From: Acidobacteriota bacterium
Lineage (GTDB): Bacteria > Acidobacteriota > UBA6911
NCBI GenBank assembly: GCA_012729555.1
Contig: JAAYCX010000012.1
Span: 22,519 to 86,518 of the forward strand
Direction: 5' to 3'
Length of the DNA: 64,000 nt
The notes under the pieces were generated by a model. That model saw only the letters and a list, made by a program, of their open reading frames with translations. It did not search any database and was not told where the DNA came from. The position numbers were made by a program, and so were the translations under genes. This document shows, one piece after another, positions 45,001 through 51,524 of the stretch. The first letter of the stretch is position 1, and every line of letters begins with the position of its first letter.

Positions 45001-45083
45001 AAGATCCCGCTTCCGACGGGCCGACACCGACCCTTCAGGAGAAGATCGCCATTCTTCAGTCCAAGTTCCGTGGTATCCACTGA
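42006..45083 (+). CDS. tex: Tex-like S1 RNA-binding protein with large repeat insertion
   Basis: 1025 residues, against about 720-780 for usual Tex. Tex proteins bind nucleic acid and are linked to transcription and stress. The N-terminal helical part (1-320) has FTGPFIVRYRKEATAGMDEA. The YqgF/RNase H-like domain starts MGVDWGKGNECSVAVIDETG near 320. It is interrupted at about 350-565 by a low-complexity Ala/Pro/Glu segment, then resumes with LRDLIARHKVGAVAFGTGTG. Helix-hairpin-helix regions follow (YCVNSVGVNPNTAGESLLRY). An S1 domain is at about 850-920 (GMTMEGTVTNVTNFGAFVDI), then a 100-residue basic, disordered tail. The frame is intact through the repeats. Start at ATG 42006; longer frames are not conserved. 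Confidence 0.9.
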   Translation: MDAAIIGRIALETAIPEASVSAVVTLLKTGFTGPFIVRYRKEATAGMDEAKVRAIQDRMAHYRGVLDQRASLVKTLSEQGRLTEELRTQIESSFSRAELADLEHQFRPRKKTRAMEAIEKGLQPLAEYFWNQELDAWSAEEHIDVFVDPSKGILNREQALEGVVDILAEYVAENFEHRKKLREMLWSEGLLASSVVPAKAGQKTKYAMYYDRREPVTTIPSHRVLAIRRGCKEGVLISSIEGDNARAIEFLAAAHIRDRESLFTPVIEAAVRESYNRILRPMIESEVRSQLKERADREAIRIFQENLANLLLSPPAGPIVAMGVDWGKGNECSVAVIDETGRFLEGARVRFSPAAGTSPAAAAAPSPAPRADSPAGPTAAVLGDAPGIARLEVSSGRDEAPCPPPADAGAGTETTAPEAVDSKATAPEAAAPETAVPEAAAPETAVPEAAAPETAVPEAAAALETAVPEAAAPETAVPEEAAPETAVPEAAAPETAVPEAAAPETAVPEAAAPETAVPEAAAPEAEAPEATAPEATAPETAAAEATAPEATAPETAAAEAAESVGDAGTVLRDLIARHKVGAVAFGTGTGARELENLLRQIVTETGSDDIMIASVNDAGIAIYASSRIAREELPDSSASLRCAMSLARRLQDPLAELVKIDPKLIGVGQYQHDVDQKELHRGLVQTVQYCVNSVGVNPNTAGESLLRYVSGLNDKLARKIVGFRNSQDFFRSREGLKTAIGLDDASYRQAAGFLRIPDGDHPLDCTAIHPEAYPVVEKMAAAQGGEIRDLLENQEKVTSLKLDDFVTDEIGLPTLDDIREELLHPGRDPRRAFRVPKFRSDVRQMSDLQPGMTMEGTVTNVTNFGAFVDIGVRQDGLVHLSQMSNRFIRDPREAVKVGDIVQVKVLSVEMETQRIGLSMKALLGGGRRRQKPQRRGRKTSPAPREGQSRGEAGPDSRNPSRADRPGANRSREASGRRRGPRKPEGSRKPESAPSAERNEDPASDGPTPTLQEKIAILQSKFRGIH
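43290..43562 (+). repeat. 30-base tandem repeat inside tex (AAAPETAVPE)
   Basis: Nine copies of a 30-base unit encoding AAAPETAVPE, the fourth lengthened by one Ala codon and with Pro changed to Leu, followed by a degenerate tenth copy at 43563-43592. Copies differ only by silent or single-base changes (GCG/GCC/GCA). The unit is a multiple of 3, so copy changes keep the frame. Confidence 0.9.
43593..43682 (+). repeat. 45-base tandem repeat inside tex (two copies)
   Basis: Two identical 45-base copies (43593-43637 and 43638-43682) encoding ATAPEATAPETAAAE, directly after the 30-base array. Recent duplication is likely because the copies do not differ. Confidence 0.9.
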
Positions 45084-45150
45084 AAAAGCCCGGGGCGCCT
45101 CGGCGCCGGGGAACGGAAAGCATCGAAGCACAGCCGGGGGGCATGGTGGC

Positions 45151-45843
45151 ATGCGCCAGAGCGACTATCTGGATATTCTCTGCAACACGGCCGACGGGGT
45201 CTTCATCACCGACGCCCACAAGCGTATCGTCCGCTGGAACAAGGGGGCGGAAAAGATCCTGGGCTACCCCGAATCGGATACCCTTCACCGGAGCTGTTTC
45301 GAGGTGATTTCCGGGAAGGCGCCCGCCGGGGCGGGCCCCTGCGGCCAGGATTGCGCCGTGCACCGGAGCGGGGTTGAAGGGACGCCCCGGGGGAATTTCG
45401 ACCTCGAGGCCGTCCACAGCTCCGGCCTCCCGGTCTGGATCAACGTCACCCTCCTGTCCAGTGCCGCCCCGGAAGCGCCCTTCGTCACGCACATCCTGCG
45501 CGACGTGACCCGGGACAGGAGGATGAAGCTGGCCCTCGACCGCTTCCTCGCGGAACTGAAATCCTCCGGACCGAACGCGGCCGCGCCCGGTGCCGGACCT
45601 GCGGAGGGATACGCCGTCCAGCCTCAAGACCAGGTCGGCCGGCCCGCCTTCGCGGCGCTGTCGGCGCGTGAACTGGAGGTGCTGACCCTGCTTGCGGAGG
45701 GACTTTCTACCAAGGCGCTGGCCCGAAAGCTCGACATCAGCCATTTCACGGCCAGAAATCACATACAGAACATCCTGGTGAAACTCGAGCTGCACAGCAA
45801 GGCGCAGGCCGTCTCTTTCGCCTTCAAACAAGGAATCCTGTAA
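45151..45843 (+). CDS. PAS domain-LuxR/GerE HTH transcription regulator
   Basis: 230 residues. The PAS domain covers 5-125 (NTADGVFITDAHKRIVRWNK, ILGYPESDTLHRSCFEVISG). It holds cysteines 11, 49, 64 and 68 (the last two in PCGQDCAVH), which could form a redox or metal site, as in other PAS proteins of this type. A linker is followed by a LuxR-type helix-turn-helix at 168-228 (ALSARELEVLTLLAEGLSTK, ALARKLDISHFTARNHIQNI). It has no receiver or kinase domain, so it senses directly through PAS. The ATG at 45151 follows a G-run about 9 bases upstream. Targets unknown; the adjacent YvcK-like gene 20 bases downstream may be co-transcribed. Confidence 0.85.
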   Translation: MRQSDYLDILCNTADGVFITDAHKRIVRWNKGAEKILGYPESDTLHRSCFEVISGKAPAGAGPCGQDCAVHRSGVEGTPRGNFDLEAVHSSGLPVWINVTLLSSAAPEAPFVTHILRDVTRDRRMKLALDRFLAELKSSGPNAAAPGAGPAEGYAVQPQDQVGRPAFAALSARELEVLTLLAEGLSTKALARKLDISHFTARNHIQNILVKLELHSKAQAVSFAFKQGIL

Positions 45844-45863
45844 CCTCCGGACTTTTTGGGGAC

Positions 45864-48113
45864 ATGCGTCGCGAGGCAAACAAAGATCTGTTTTCAGACT
45901 GGCCCCGGGCGGTGTCCTGGCCCCCGGACGGGTCGCGGACACCGGTCGAGAACCTGGTGGAGTACCTCCTGACCGGGCAGGGCTCCGATACGCCCGCCGA
46001 GGAGATGCGCCGACGGGCGGAGGAGGTGCTCCGCTTCGACCCGCAACGTGCACGGGTCGTGGTCCTGGGAGGGGGGACGGGCCTGTCCACGATCGTGGGG
46101 GGCAACTCCCAGGCGCCGGACTGGCCCGACGAGCCGTTCGCGGGGCTGAAGCGGTTCTTCCCGCATCTTACCGCCATCGTCTGCACGACCGACGACGGCG
46201 GATCGACCGGACGGCTGCTGCAGTCGCTTCCCATGATCGGCGTGGGAGATATCCGGAAGCTGCTGCTTTCCTATATCCTTCCCCGGAATCTCGAGCGCAC
46301 GTACGCGCTCTCCGGAGAGGGAGCGCTCGAACTGGTCCGGCTGGTTCACCGCCTGTTCAATCACCGGTTCGACCGGCATCCCCGAAACCGCCGGCGGGCG
46401 GCCGACCCCCTGCTCGTCCTCCCCCGGGCCATGCGTCCGTCGTGCCCCGAAAGCCTTGCCGGGGCGCTGGCCGAACTGGGCGCCTGCGCCTGTGCGCCGC
46501 CGCCGGGCCTGGGCATCCGCCCCGCCGGCCACGCCCTGGGAAACCTGCTGCTGACGGCCGCCATTTTCCGGGCGGCCGGGGGAAGGACCGACCGGCCGCC
46601 GGGGCTGGGAGAGATCCAGAGGGGAATCGACCATATCGCCTCCCTGATCGGAGCCCCGGCCGGGCGCATCCTCCCGGCCACCTCGACGCCGGGGCAGCTG
46701 GAGTTCCGCTATGCCAACGGGGTGGCGGTCTACGGGCAGAGCAAGTCGGCATCCGCCCGCCGGGACACGCCGGTGGACAGGGTGACCGCCCTGTTCAACA
46801 GCCGGCCCGCGGTCGGCTCCGCGGTGACGCGGGCGATCCGGGAGGCGGACCTGATCCTCCTGGCGCCCGGAAGCCTGTACACCAGCATCATCCCCATCCT
46901 CCAGCTGGAGCCGATCACCGCCGCCATCCGGGCCAACCGCGGCGCCCTGAAGATTCTGGCGGCCAACTCCTGGGTCCAGGAGGGGGAAACGGACATTTCG
47001 CTGAAGAACCAGGCGCGCGGGTTCCTCGTCTCGGAGCTGGTCGAAGCCTATGACCGGAATGTGCCGCAGGGGATCCGCGGGCTGTTCGACATCGTGCTGA
47101 GCGCCAACCTGGAGCATGTCCCGGGAAACATCCTGCGCAATTACGCGCTCGAGGGGAAGAGCCCCATCCACCTCGACCGCGCCGCGGTGGAGGCCATGGG
47201 AGTGCACCCGGTCGAAGCCACCCTCTTCTCCCCGAACCGGCCCGCGACAACGCTCGCCATTCATCACGACCCGGGCAGGTTCGCCCTGGCCATCCGCACC
47301 CTGCTCTACACCGACAATCATTCCGGGGGACGGACGGGGTGGAACCTCCGCGGCGCCCCCCCCCACCGCCGGAAGAAGGAGGGGCGGAAGCCCCCGGCGC
47401 CCGGCGGCCGGGCCCCCCTCCTCTGCCGCCATCTCGAATCCATACGGACCGCCCTCGAAGGCAAGGTCTTCAAGCCGGCCTGGCTGCGCGATCTGTTCAT
47501 GAAGGTCGCGTGGGACAACCGCGACATCCGGAGCCGCCACCTGGAGTTCTTCCGGGGGGTGCGCCTCCGGCCCGCGGTCCAATGGGACCGGAGCACCGAC
47601 TGGGACAACGTGCTGGGATATTTCAGCCCGGAGGACCGCTTTCTCTACCTGCACGAGGACCTGCGGTCCCAACCCTCCAGGCTCCGGGACGACCTCCTGG
47701 TGGCGCTCGGGGAGTCGCTGCTGGGGAGCTATGTCCGTCAGCGCCGCTGGATCCGGCAAAACGGCTCCCGCCGCTATGAAATCGTCCTCGCCCCCCCCGG
47801 CGAGAGGAGGAGCTTCCTCTCCGACGACGGGCTGAGGACCTACCTCCGGCTGGCCCGCATGGTCCCCGACCGGGCCGATCCGGGGGTCTTCGGCATCACG
47901 ATCAACGAGGACGGGGGATTCATCCCCCCGGGGCTGCTGTTCGGGCTGCTCTTCTGCTGGTACCTCACCGGCAGGGGGCTCACGATGGAATACGAGATGA
48001 CGCTGCTCCGGTGGCCGCCCAGGAGCCTGATCCCCCTGCACGCCGGGGACCGCCGCCGCAAGGAGGCCCTGGTCCGCTTCTTCCGCACCGAGATCTTCGG
48101 GCACGAGGCCTGA
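45864..48113 (+). CDS. YvcK/CofD-like protein with long C-terminal extension
   Basis: 749 residues, about twice the usual 310-450. The N-terminal two-thirds contains the CofD/YvcK core: ARVVVLGGGTGLSTIVGG near 55, CTTDDGGSTGRLLQSL near 110, MIGVGDIRKLLLS, AGHALGNLLLTA near 218 and SLYTSIIPILQLE near 335. In Bacillus, YvcK is needed for gluconeogenic growth and wall synthesis and binds UDP-sugars; CofD makes F420 precursor, but the YvcK side is better supported by the DDGGSTG and Gly-rich motifs. The C-terminal 250 residues (after about 495) contain RRKKEGRK, then an unrecognised domain with conserved-looking FLYLHEDLRSQPSRLRDDLL and GVFGITINEDGGFIPPGLLF. Confidence 0.8.
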   Translation: MRREANKDLFSDWPRAVSWPPDGSRTPVENLVEYLLTGQGSDTPAEEMRRRAEEVLRFDPQRARVVVLGGGTGLSTIVGGNSQAPDWPDEPFAGLKRFFPHLTAIVCTTDDGGSTGRLLQSLPMIGVGDIRKLLLSYILPRNLERTYALSGEGALELVRLVHRLFNHRFDRHPRNRRRAADPLLVLPRAMRPSCPESLAGALAELGACACAPPPGLGIRPAGHALGNLLLTAAIFRAAGGRTDRPPGLGEIQRGIDHIASLIGAPAGRILPATSTPGQLEFRYANGVAVYGQSKSASARRDTPVDRVTALFNSRPAVGSAVTRAIREADLILLAPGSLYTSIIPILQLEPITAAIRANRGALKILAANSWVQEGETDISLKNQARGFLVSELVEAYDRNVPQGIRGLFDIVLSANLEHVPGNILRNYALEGKSPIHLDRAAVEAMGVHPVEATLFSPNRPATTLAIHHDPGRFALAIRTLLYTDNHSGGRTGWNLRGAPPHRRKKEGRKPPAPGGRAPLLCRHLESIRTALEGKVFKPAWLRDLFMKVAWDNRDIRSRHLEFFRGVRLRPAVQWDRSTDWDNVLGYFSPEDRFLYLHEDLRSQPSRLRDDLLVALGESLLGSYVRQRRWIRQNGSRRYEIVLAPPGERRSFLSDDGLRTYLRLARMVPDRADPGVFGITINEDGGFIPPGLLFGLLFCWYLTGRGLTMEYEMTLLRWPPRSLIPLHAGDRRRKEALVRFFRTEIFGHEA

Positions 48114-48154
48114 CCCGCCGGTCCGCGGCGGGACGCAAAATCTTTCCCCGGGGT

Positions 48155-48183
48155 TTGACTCCGTGGCTTTCCGATATTATCTT
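48155..48183 (+). promoter_or_regulatory. Probable sigma70 promoter for the FmdB-like gene
   Basis: TTGACT (48155-48160), 17 bases, TATCTT (48178-48183). Start near 48190, with GGAGGT at 48209-48214 before the GTG at 48222. Confidence 0.6.
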
Positions 48184-48221
48184 TGCAGCGGCAATCAAAG
48201 CAATGTATGGAGGTTTAGGCC

Positions 48222-48515
48222 GTGCCTATCTACGAGTACCAGTGCACCAAATGCGGCGAGATTTTCGAGGCTTTCCAGAAGGTGTCCGACGAGCCGCTCA
48301 CCGAATGCCGGTTCTGCAAAGCCAGGGTGGAGAAGCTGATCAGCCATTCGAGCTTCCAGCTCAAGGGGAGCGGATGGTACCTCACCGACTACGCCAAGCG
48401 TTCCTCCTCCCCGTCGGGGACGGAAACGTCCAGCCCGGGCGCGGGTCCGTCCAAGCCCGCGGAATCCGGGTCCCCGGCAGCCGCCGGGAGCAAGGCTTCC
48501 GAAAGCAAGGTCTGA
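48222..48515 (+). CDS. FmdB-family zinc ribbon protein
   Basis: 97 residues. The N-terminal FmdB/CxxC zinc ribbon is MPIYEYQCTKCGEIFEAFQK with C8, C11, C29 and C32 (TECRFC). The second half is a disordered Ser/Pro/Gly/Ala tail. FmdB-like proteins are often regulatory or accessory; function here is unknown. The GTG start has GGAGGT 7 bases upstream and gives the standard PIYEYQC start. It is 16 bases before the HEXXH-protein gene and probably in one operon with it, moaB-like and gph-like genes. Confidence 0.88.
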   Translation: MPIYEYQCTKCGEIFEAFQKVSDEPLTECRFCKARVEKLISHSSFQLKGSGWYLTDYAKRSSSPSGTETSSPGAGPSKPAESGSPAAAGSKASESKV

Positions 48516-48531
48516 CCTTTTTGGGGGGGCC

Positions 48532-49023
48532 ATGCCCTTTTCGCATCCACAGAGAAGCCTGCTGGTAGAGGCCCTGAACGACGCGGAAGAACGCACGATG
48601 GAGTATTACCGCATCCCCCCCTTCCGCTGGGAACAGCTCCGCTACGACCTCCTGACCCAGAAGGACACCGAGTGGGAACCCCTGCCGGACCCAGCGCTGG
48701 CGAGGGTCCGCCCGGTGCAGCAGGCGCACCGCGACCGCTTGTTCGATTTTTACCGCATCGAGCTCAACGACCCCGGCATCCTGGCCGCGGCCAGGCGGGA
48801 ACGGCTCACCGACCGCCTCTACCCCTTTTTCGTCTATATCCTCACCCATGAAATCGTCCACATGGTCCGGCTGAGCAGCATCCTGGGGGAGGACGCGGAC
48901 TCCCTCCCCCCGTGCGACGAAGCCGAGGAGCGCCGCGTCGAGGATATCTCCCGCCGGATCCTGACCGGCTCCGATTTCGAGCCCGTACTCCGCAGGTTCT
49001 GCACCGGCGCGATCCCGCTTTAA
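48532..49023 (+). CDS. Small protein with HEXXH metallopeptidase-like motif
   Basis: 163 residues, no signal peptide. Residues 106-110 are HEIVH within YILTHEIVHMVRLSSIL, a classical zinc-binding HEXXH on a hydrophobic helix. Acidic residues (CDEAEERRVEDISRRIL, 128-144) lie 20-30 residues later, where a gluzincin third ligand could be. The N-terminal part is helical (LLVEALNDAEERTMEYYRIP). I do not recognise a named family; it could be a minimal protease or a metal-binding structural protein. A G-run at 48523-48528 precedes the ATG. The neighbour FmdB protein also looks zinc-binding, so a paired role is possible. Confidence 0.7.
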   Translation: MPFSHPQRSLLVEALNDAEERTMEYYRIPPFRWEQLRYDLLTQKDTEWEPLPDPALARVRPVQQAHRDRLFDFYRIELNDPGILAAARRERLTDRLYPFFVYILTHEIVHMVRLSSILGEDADSLPPCDEAEERRVEDISRRILTGSDFEPVLRRFCTGAIPL

Positions 49024-49076
49024 AATCGGGCCGGGGCATGGCATCATGCCCCCTTTACGGGAGGGAGCGCGGAGCC

Positions 49077-49604
49077 ATGACAAAACGAAAACTGGCGGAT
49101 TCGGCGGCGGAACACAAGGCCCACGCCGACATCCGCGCGCGGGTAGGGATCATCACCCTCTCCTCCTCGCGCACCCTGGCCAGCGACAGGTCCGGGGACG
49201 TGATCCAGGAGCTGCTCGAGAGCCGCGGCCATGAGGTGACGGCGCGCAAGGTCCTTCCCGACGACCGCCGGCGGCTGCGGGCGGCGGTGCGCGCGCTGGT
49301 CCGGAACGGGAAGATCCAGGCCATCATCACCACGGGCGGGACCGGGCTCGCCCCGAGCGACGTCACGATCGAGGCGGTCAGGGACATGCTCGACAAGGAA
49401 CTCCCCGGTTTCAACGCCCTCTTCATGTTCCTCAGCTACCCGCAGGTGAAGAGCGCGGCCATGCTTTCCCGCGCCCTGGCCGGCTCCGTCGGGGGAAAGA
49501 TCCTCTTCTGCCTGCCCGGCAGCCCCCGGGCCTGCCGGCTGGCGATGGAATCGATCATCCTGCCCGAACTCGGCCACGCGCTGTCGATGATCGGGAGCCG
49601 CTAG
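49077..49604 (+). CDS. MoaB/Mog-family molybdopterin-binding protein
   Basis: 175 residues. The MoCF fold: RVGIITLSSSRTLASDRSGD, IITTGGTGLAPSDVTIEAVR and FCLPGSPRACRLAMES are family motifs. Members adenylylate molybdopterin (Mog) or are MoaB paralogues. In this window modABC and xdhC also belong to Mo metabolism. The ATG at 49077 has GGAG close by and GGGAGGG further up. Its TAG stop touches the next gene's ATG (TAGATG), so the two are translationally linked. Confidence 0.9.
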   Translation: MTKRKLADSAAEHKAHADIRARVGIITLSSSRTLASDRSGDVIQELLESRGHEVTARKVLPDDRRRLRAAVRALVRNGKIQAIITTGGTGLAPSDVTIEAVRDMLDKELPGFNALFMFLSYPQVKSAAMLSRALAGSVGGKILFCLPGSPRACRLAMESIILPELGHALSMIGSR

Positions 49605-50300
49605 ATGCCGCCGCGGCGAACCCGCACCTGCCGTCTCTTCCTGTTCGATCTCGACGGGACGCTGATCGATTCCCAGGAGGATATCGTCAGGTCGCTCGAC
49701 CTCGCTCTGGGCCGCCTGCACCTGCCCGCGATCCCCGCCGCGCGGATCGGAAGCTTCGTCGGGGACGGGGTGCAGGCCCTCGTCGAACGGGCCCTCGCCG
49801 AATCGGCGGGACGCCCCCCCCTCCCGGAGGAAGCCGCGCGCGGAGTGCAGCTGTTCCGGGAGGAATACGGCCGCCACCTCCTGGACCGCACGCACCTGTA
49901 CCCGGGCGCCGCGGAAGCCCTCGAGCGGCTCGACTGGGCCCGCTACGCCCTGGTGTCGAACAAACCCGCCGATTTCTGCCGGCGCATCCTCGAGGGGCTG
50001 GGGGTGGCCGGCCGCTTCGATGTCATCCTGGGAGGGGACAGCACCCCCGACCGCAAGCCCGATCCCGGGCCGCTGCTGGAAGCCATGCACCGGTGCCGGA
50101 TCCCCGCCTCGGAATCGGTCATGGTGGGCGACAGCCGGGTGGACATCGAGGCGGGGAGGCGGGCGGGCGTTTTCACCTGCGGCGTGCTGGGAGGCTTCCG
50201 GCCCGAAGAGGAGCTCGCGTCCTCCGGGTGCGATCTCCTGATCCGGAACCTGACGGAGCTCTGCGACCATTTCCGCCCGCCGGGGGCCGGCGGCGGATGA
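49605..50300 (+). CDS. HAD phosphatase, phosphoglycolate phosphatase-like
   Basis: 231 residues. HAD motif I is FLFDLDGTLIDSQEDIVRSL (nucleophile Asp plus acid/base Asp), motif II is YALVSNKPADF (Ser), and motifs III/IV include DRKPDPGPLLEAM with SVMVGDSRVDIEAGRRAG. Gph hydrolyses 2-phosphoglycolate, but close relatives (PpaX, 5'-nucleotidases) share all motifs, so the substrate is not certain. Starts immediately after the MoaB-like stop. Confidence 0.85.
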   Translation: MPPRRTRTCRLFLFDLDGTLIDSQEDIVRSLDLALGRLHLPAIPAARIGSFVGDGVQALVERALAESAGRPPLPEEAARGVQLFREEYGRHLLDRTHLYPGAAEALERLDWARYALVSNKPADFCRRILEGLGVAGRFDVILGGDSTPDRKPDPGPLLEAMHRCRIPASESVMVGDSRVDIEAGRRAGVFTCGVLGGFRPEEELASSGCDLLIRNLTELCDHFRPPGAGGG

Positions 50301-50371
50301 AATCGGCCTCCGGGCCCTTTCCGACGGCGGGCGGGGACGGGAGATTGGGAATGACCCGGGGCGGGGGCGTC

Positions 50372-50380
50372 TGATAGAAT
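50372..50380 (+). promoter_or_regulatory. Extended -10 promoter for the orphan receiver
   Basis: TGATAGAAT (50372-50380): extended TG plus TAGAAT. No clear -35 box. Start near 50387, 57 bases before the receiver ATG. Confidence 0.45.
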
Positions 50381-50443
50381 ACGTTCAAGGGCCCGGCCGG
50401 AGCGGACGCCCGTGGCTCCCCGCCCGCCGGGATAAGGTGACGC

Positions 50444-50920
50444 ATGGCCCTCGACGACACCCCGGGGACATTTCCGCTCAGCCGCACCATACGGGTACTG
50501 GTGGTGGACGACCACCCGGTCATGCGGCGCGGGCTCGCATCCTCCCTCAACCAGGAACCGGATATCGCGATCGTGGGGGAGGCGGGAGACGGTGACGCCG
50601 CGCTGGAAGCGGCGCGCCGGCTGCGGCCCGATGTGGTCCTCATGGACCTGGGGATGCCGGGGGTCGACGGCATCGAGGCCACCCGCCGGATCCGCGCCGA
50701 AATGCCCGGAATCCGCGTCGTCGGGCTGTCGGTGTACGCGGAGGAGGAGCGGGAGTCCGCGATGCTGCTGGCGGGTGCGGCGGCCTATTTGAACAAATGC
50801 TGCTCCATCGCGGAGCTTACGGCCGCCATCCGCCGGTCGATAGGGTCTTCCCCCGGCATCCAGACCGCTCCATGGCCGGCGCCCAGTAATCCGCGTAACC
50901 GGCCACAATCGAAGGAATGA
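50444..50920 (+). CDS. Orphan NarL-type response regulator receiver, no output domain
   Basis: 158 residues. A complete CheY-like receiver at 15-132: acidic pair D22/D23, phospho-acceptor D68 (VLMDLGMPG), S96 and K118 (YLNKCC). The N-terminal DDHPVMRRGLASSLNQEP is typical of NarL/FixJ regulators. But the LuxR-type HTH expected next is missing; after residue 134 comes a Pro/Ser/Arg-rich tail ending at 158. The last 104 bases overlap the YkgJ-like gene on the other strand, so the tail is antisense to a real gene. It may be a regulator truncated when the neighbour arrived, or a genuine stand-alone receiver. No histidine kinase nearby. AAGGTG precedes the ATG. Confidence 0.85.
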   Translation: MALDDTPGTFPLSRTIRVLVVDDHPVMRRGLASSLNQEPDIAIVGEAGDGDAALEAARRLRPDVVLMDLGMPGVDGIEATRRIRAEMPGIRVVGLSVYAEEERESAMLLAGAAAYLNKCCSIAELTAAIRRSIGSSPGIQTAPWPAPSNPRNRPQSKE

Positions 50921-51524
50921 AGAGCCTGACTTCCCTCCGCCCGATTCCCAGGACATGCTGCGCGAGCGCTTCCGACAGGGCGCTCCCGGCCGCCTCGATT
51001 TCGTAATAATCGAGCGCCAGGTCCCGCTCCATCTCCGCGGACACCCCCTCCCGGAAATTCAGCTCGCACCAGTCGCCGAACAGCCCGTCGGAGAGATCGA
51101 CCATCGGGATCCCTTCGAGCAGACACGCAAGCGGCCGGAAGTCGTAGATCAGGCAGCGTTCCTCGCCGTCCAGGAACGGGCAGGCGGTCCCCGTCAGCGC
51201 TTCCACCAGCCGGTCGATCTCCTCTTCGGAGAGGGAGGTCAGGAAGAAAGGGGGATCGAGACCGGGCGCCTCGGACAGGAGCCGGCGTTGGATCCGGGCG
51301 GCCCGGCCGGCCACGGGCGCCCTGATCTCGGCAGGGAGCGCGCCGAAGGCCCGGGCCACCAGGAAGGCGTCCGGGAGCGGGATGTCGAAAAGGCCCCGGC
51401 AGCAGCGGGCGCACCCCCCGGAGCACCGCATCCTGGAGGCGTAACGCGTCTGGATCTCGAGAAACCGCCTCTCGAGGCGCTCCCGCATTTCCTGGTGCTT
51501 CCCCAGCAGGACGGAGGCTGTCAC
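50817..51524 (-). CDS. YkgJ-family cysteine-cluster protein
   Basis: 235 residues. A metal-binding protein with an N-terminal Cys cluster (MRCSGGCARCCRGLFDIPLP) and later CPFLDGEERCLIYDFRPLAC and WCEL, the pattern of CxxCxxxC/Fe-S or Zn proteins called YkgJ. Function unknown. I prefer the GTG at 51524 whose first base pair overlaps the stop of the SCO1-like gene (GTGA); an ATG at 51557 lies inside that gene. Its 3' end is antisense to the receiver gene for 104 bases. Confidence 0.75.
   Translation of the reverse strand: MTASVLLGKHQEMRERLERRFLEIQTRYASRMRCSGGCARCCRGLFDIPLPDAFLVARAFGALPAEIRAPVAGRAARIQRRLLSEAPGLDPPFFLTSLSEEEIDRLVEALTGTACPFLDGEERCLIYDFRPLACLLEGIPMVDLSDGLFGDWCELNFREGVSAEMERDLALDYYEIEAAGSALSEALAQHVLGIGRREVRLFIPSIVAGYADYWAPAMERSGCRGKTLSTGGWRP

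Noticed and set aside
43122..45152. Minus-strand frame of about 670 codons with repeats opposite tex
   Set aside because: The 30-base repeat is a multiple of 3, so all frames stay open; the repeat is real but the antisense protein is not supported.
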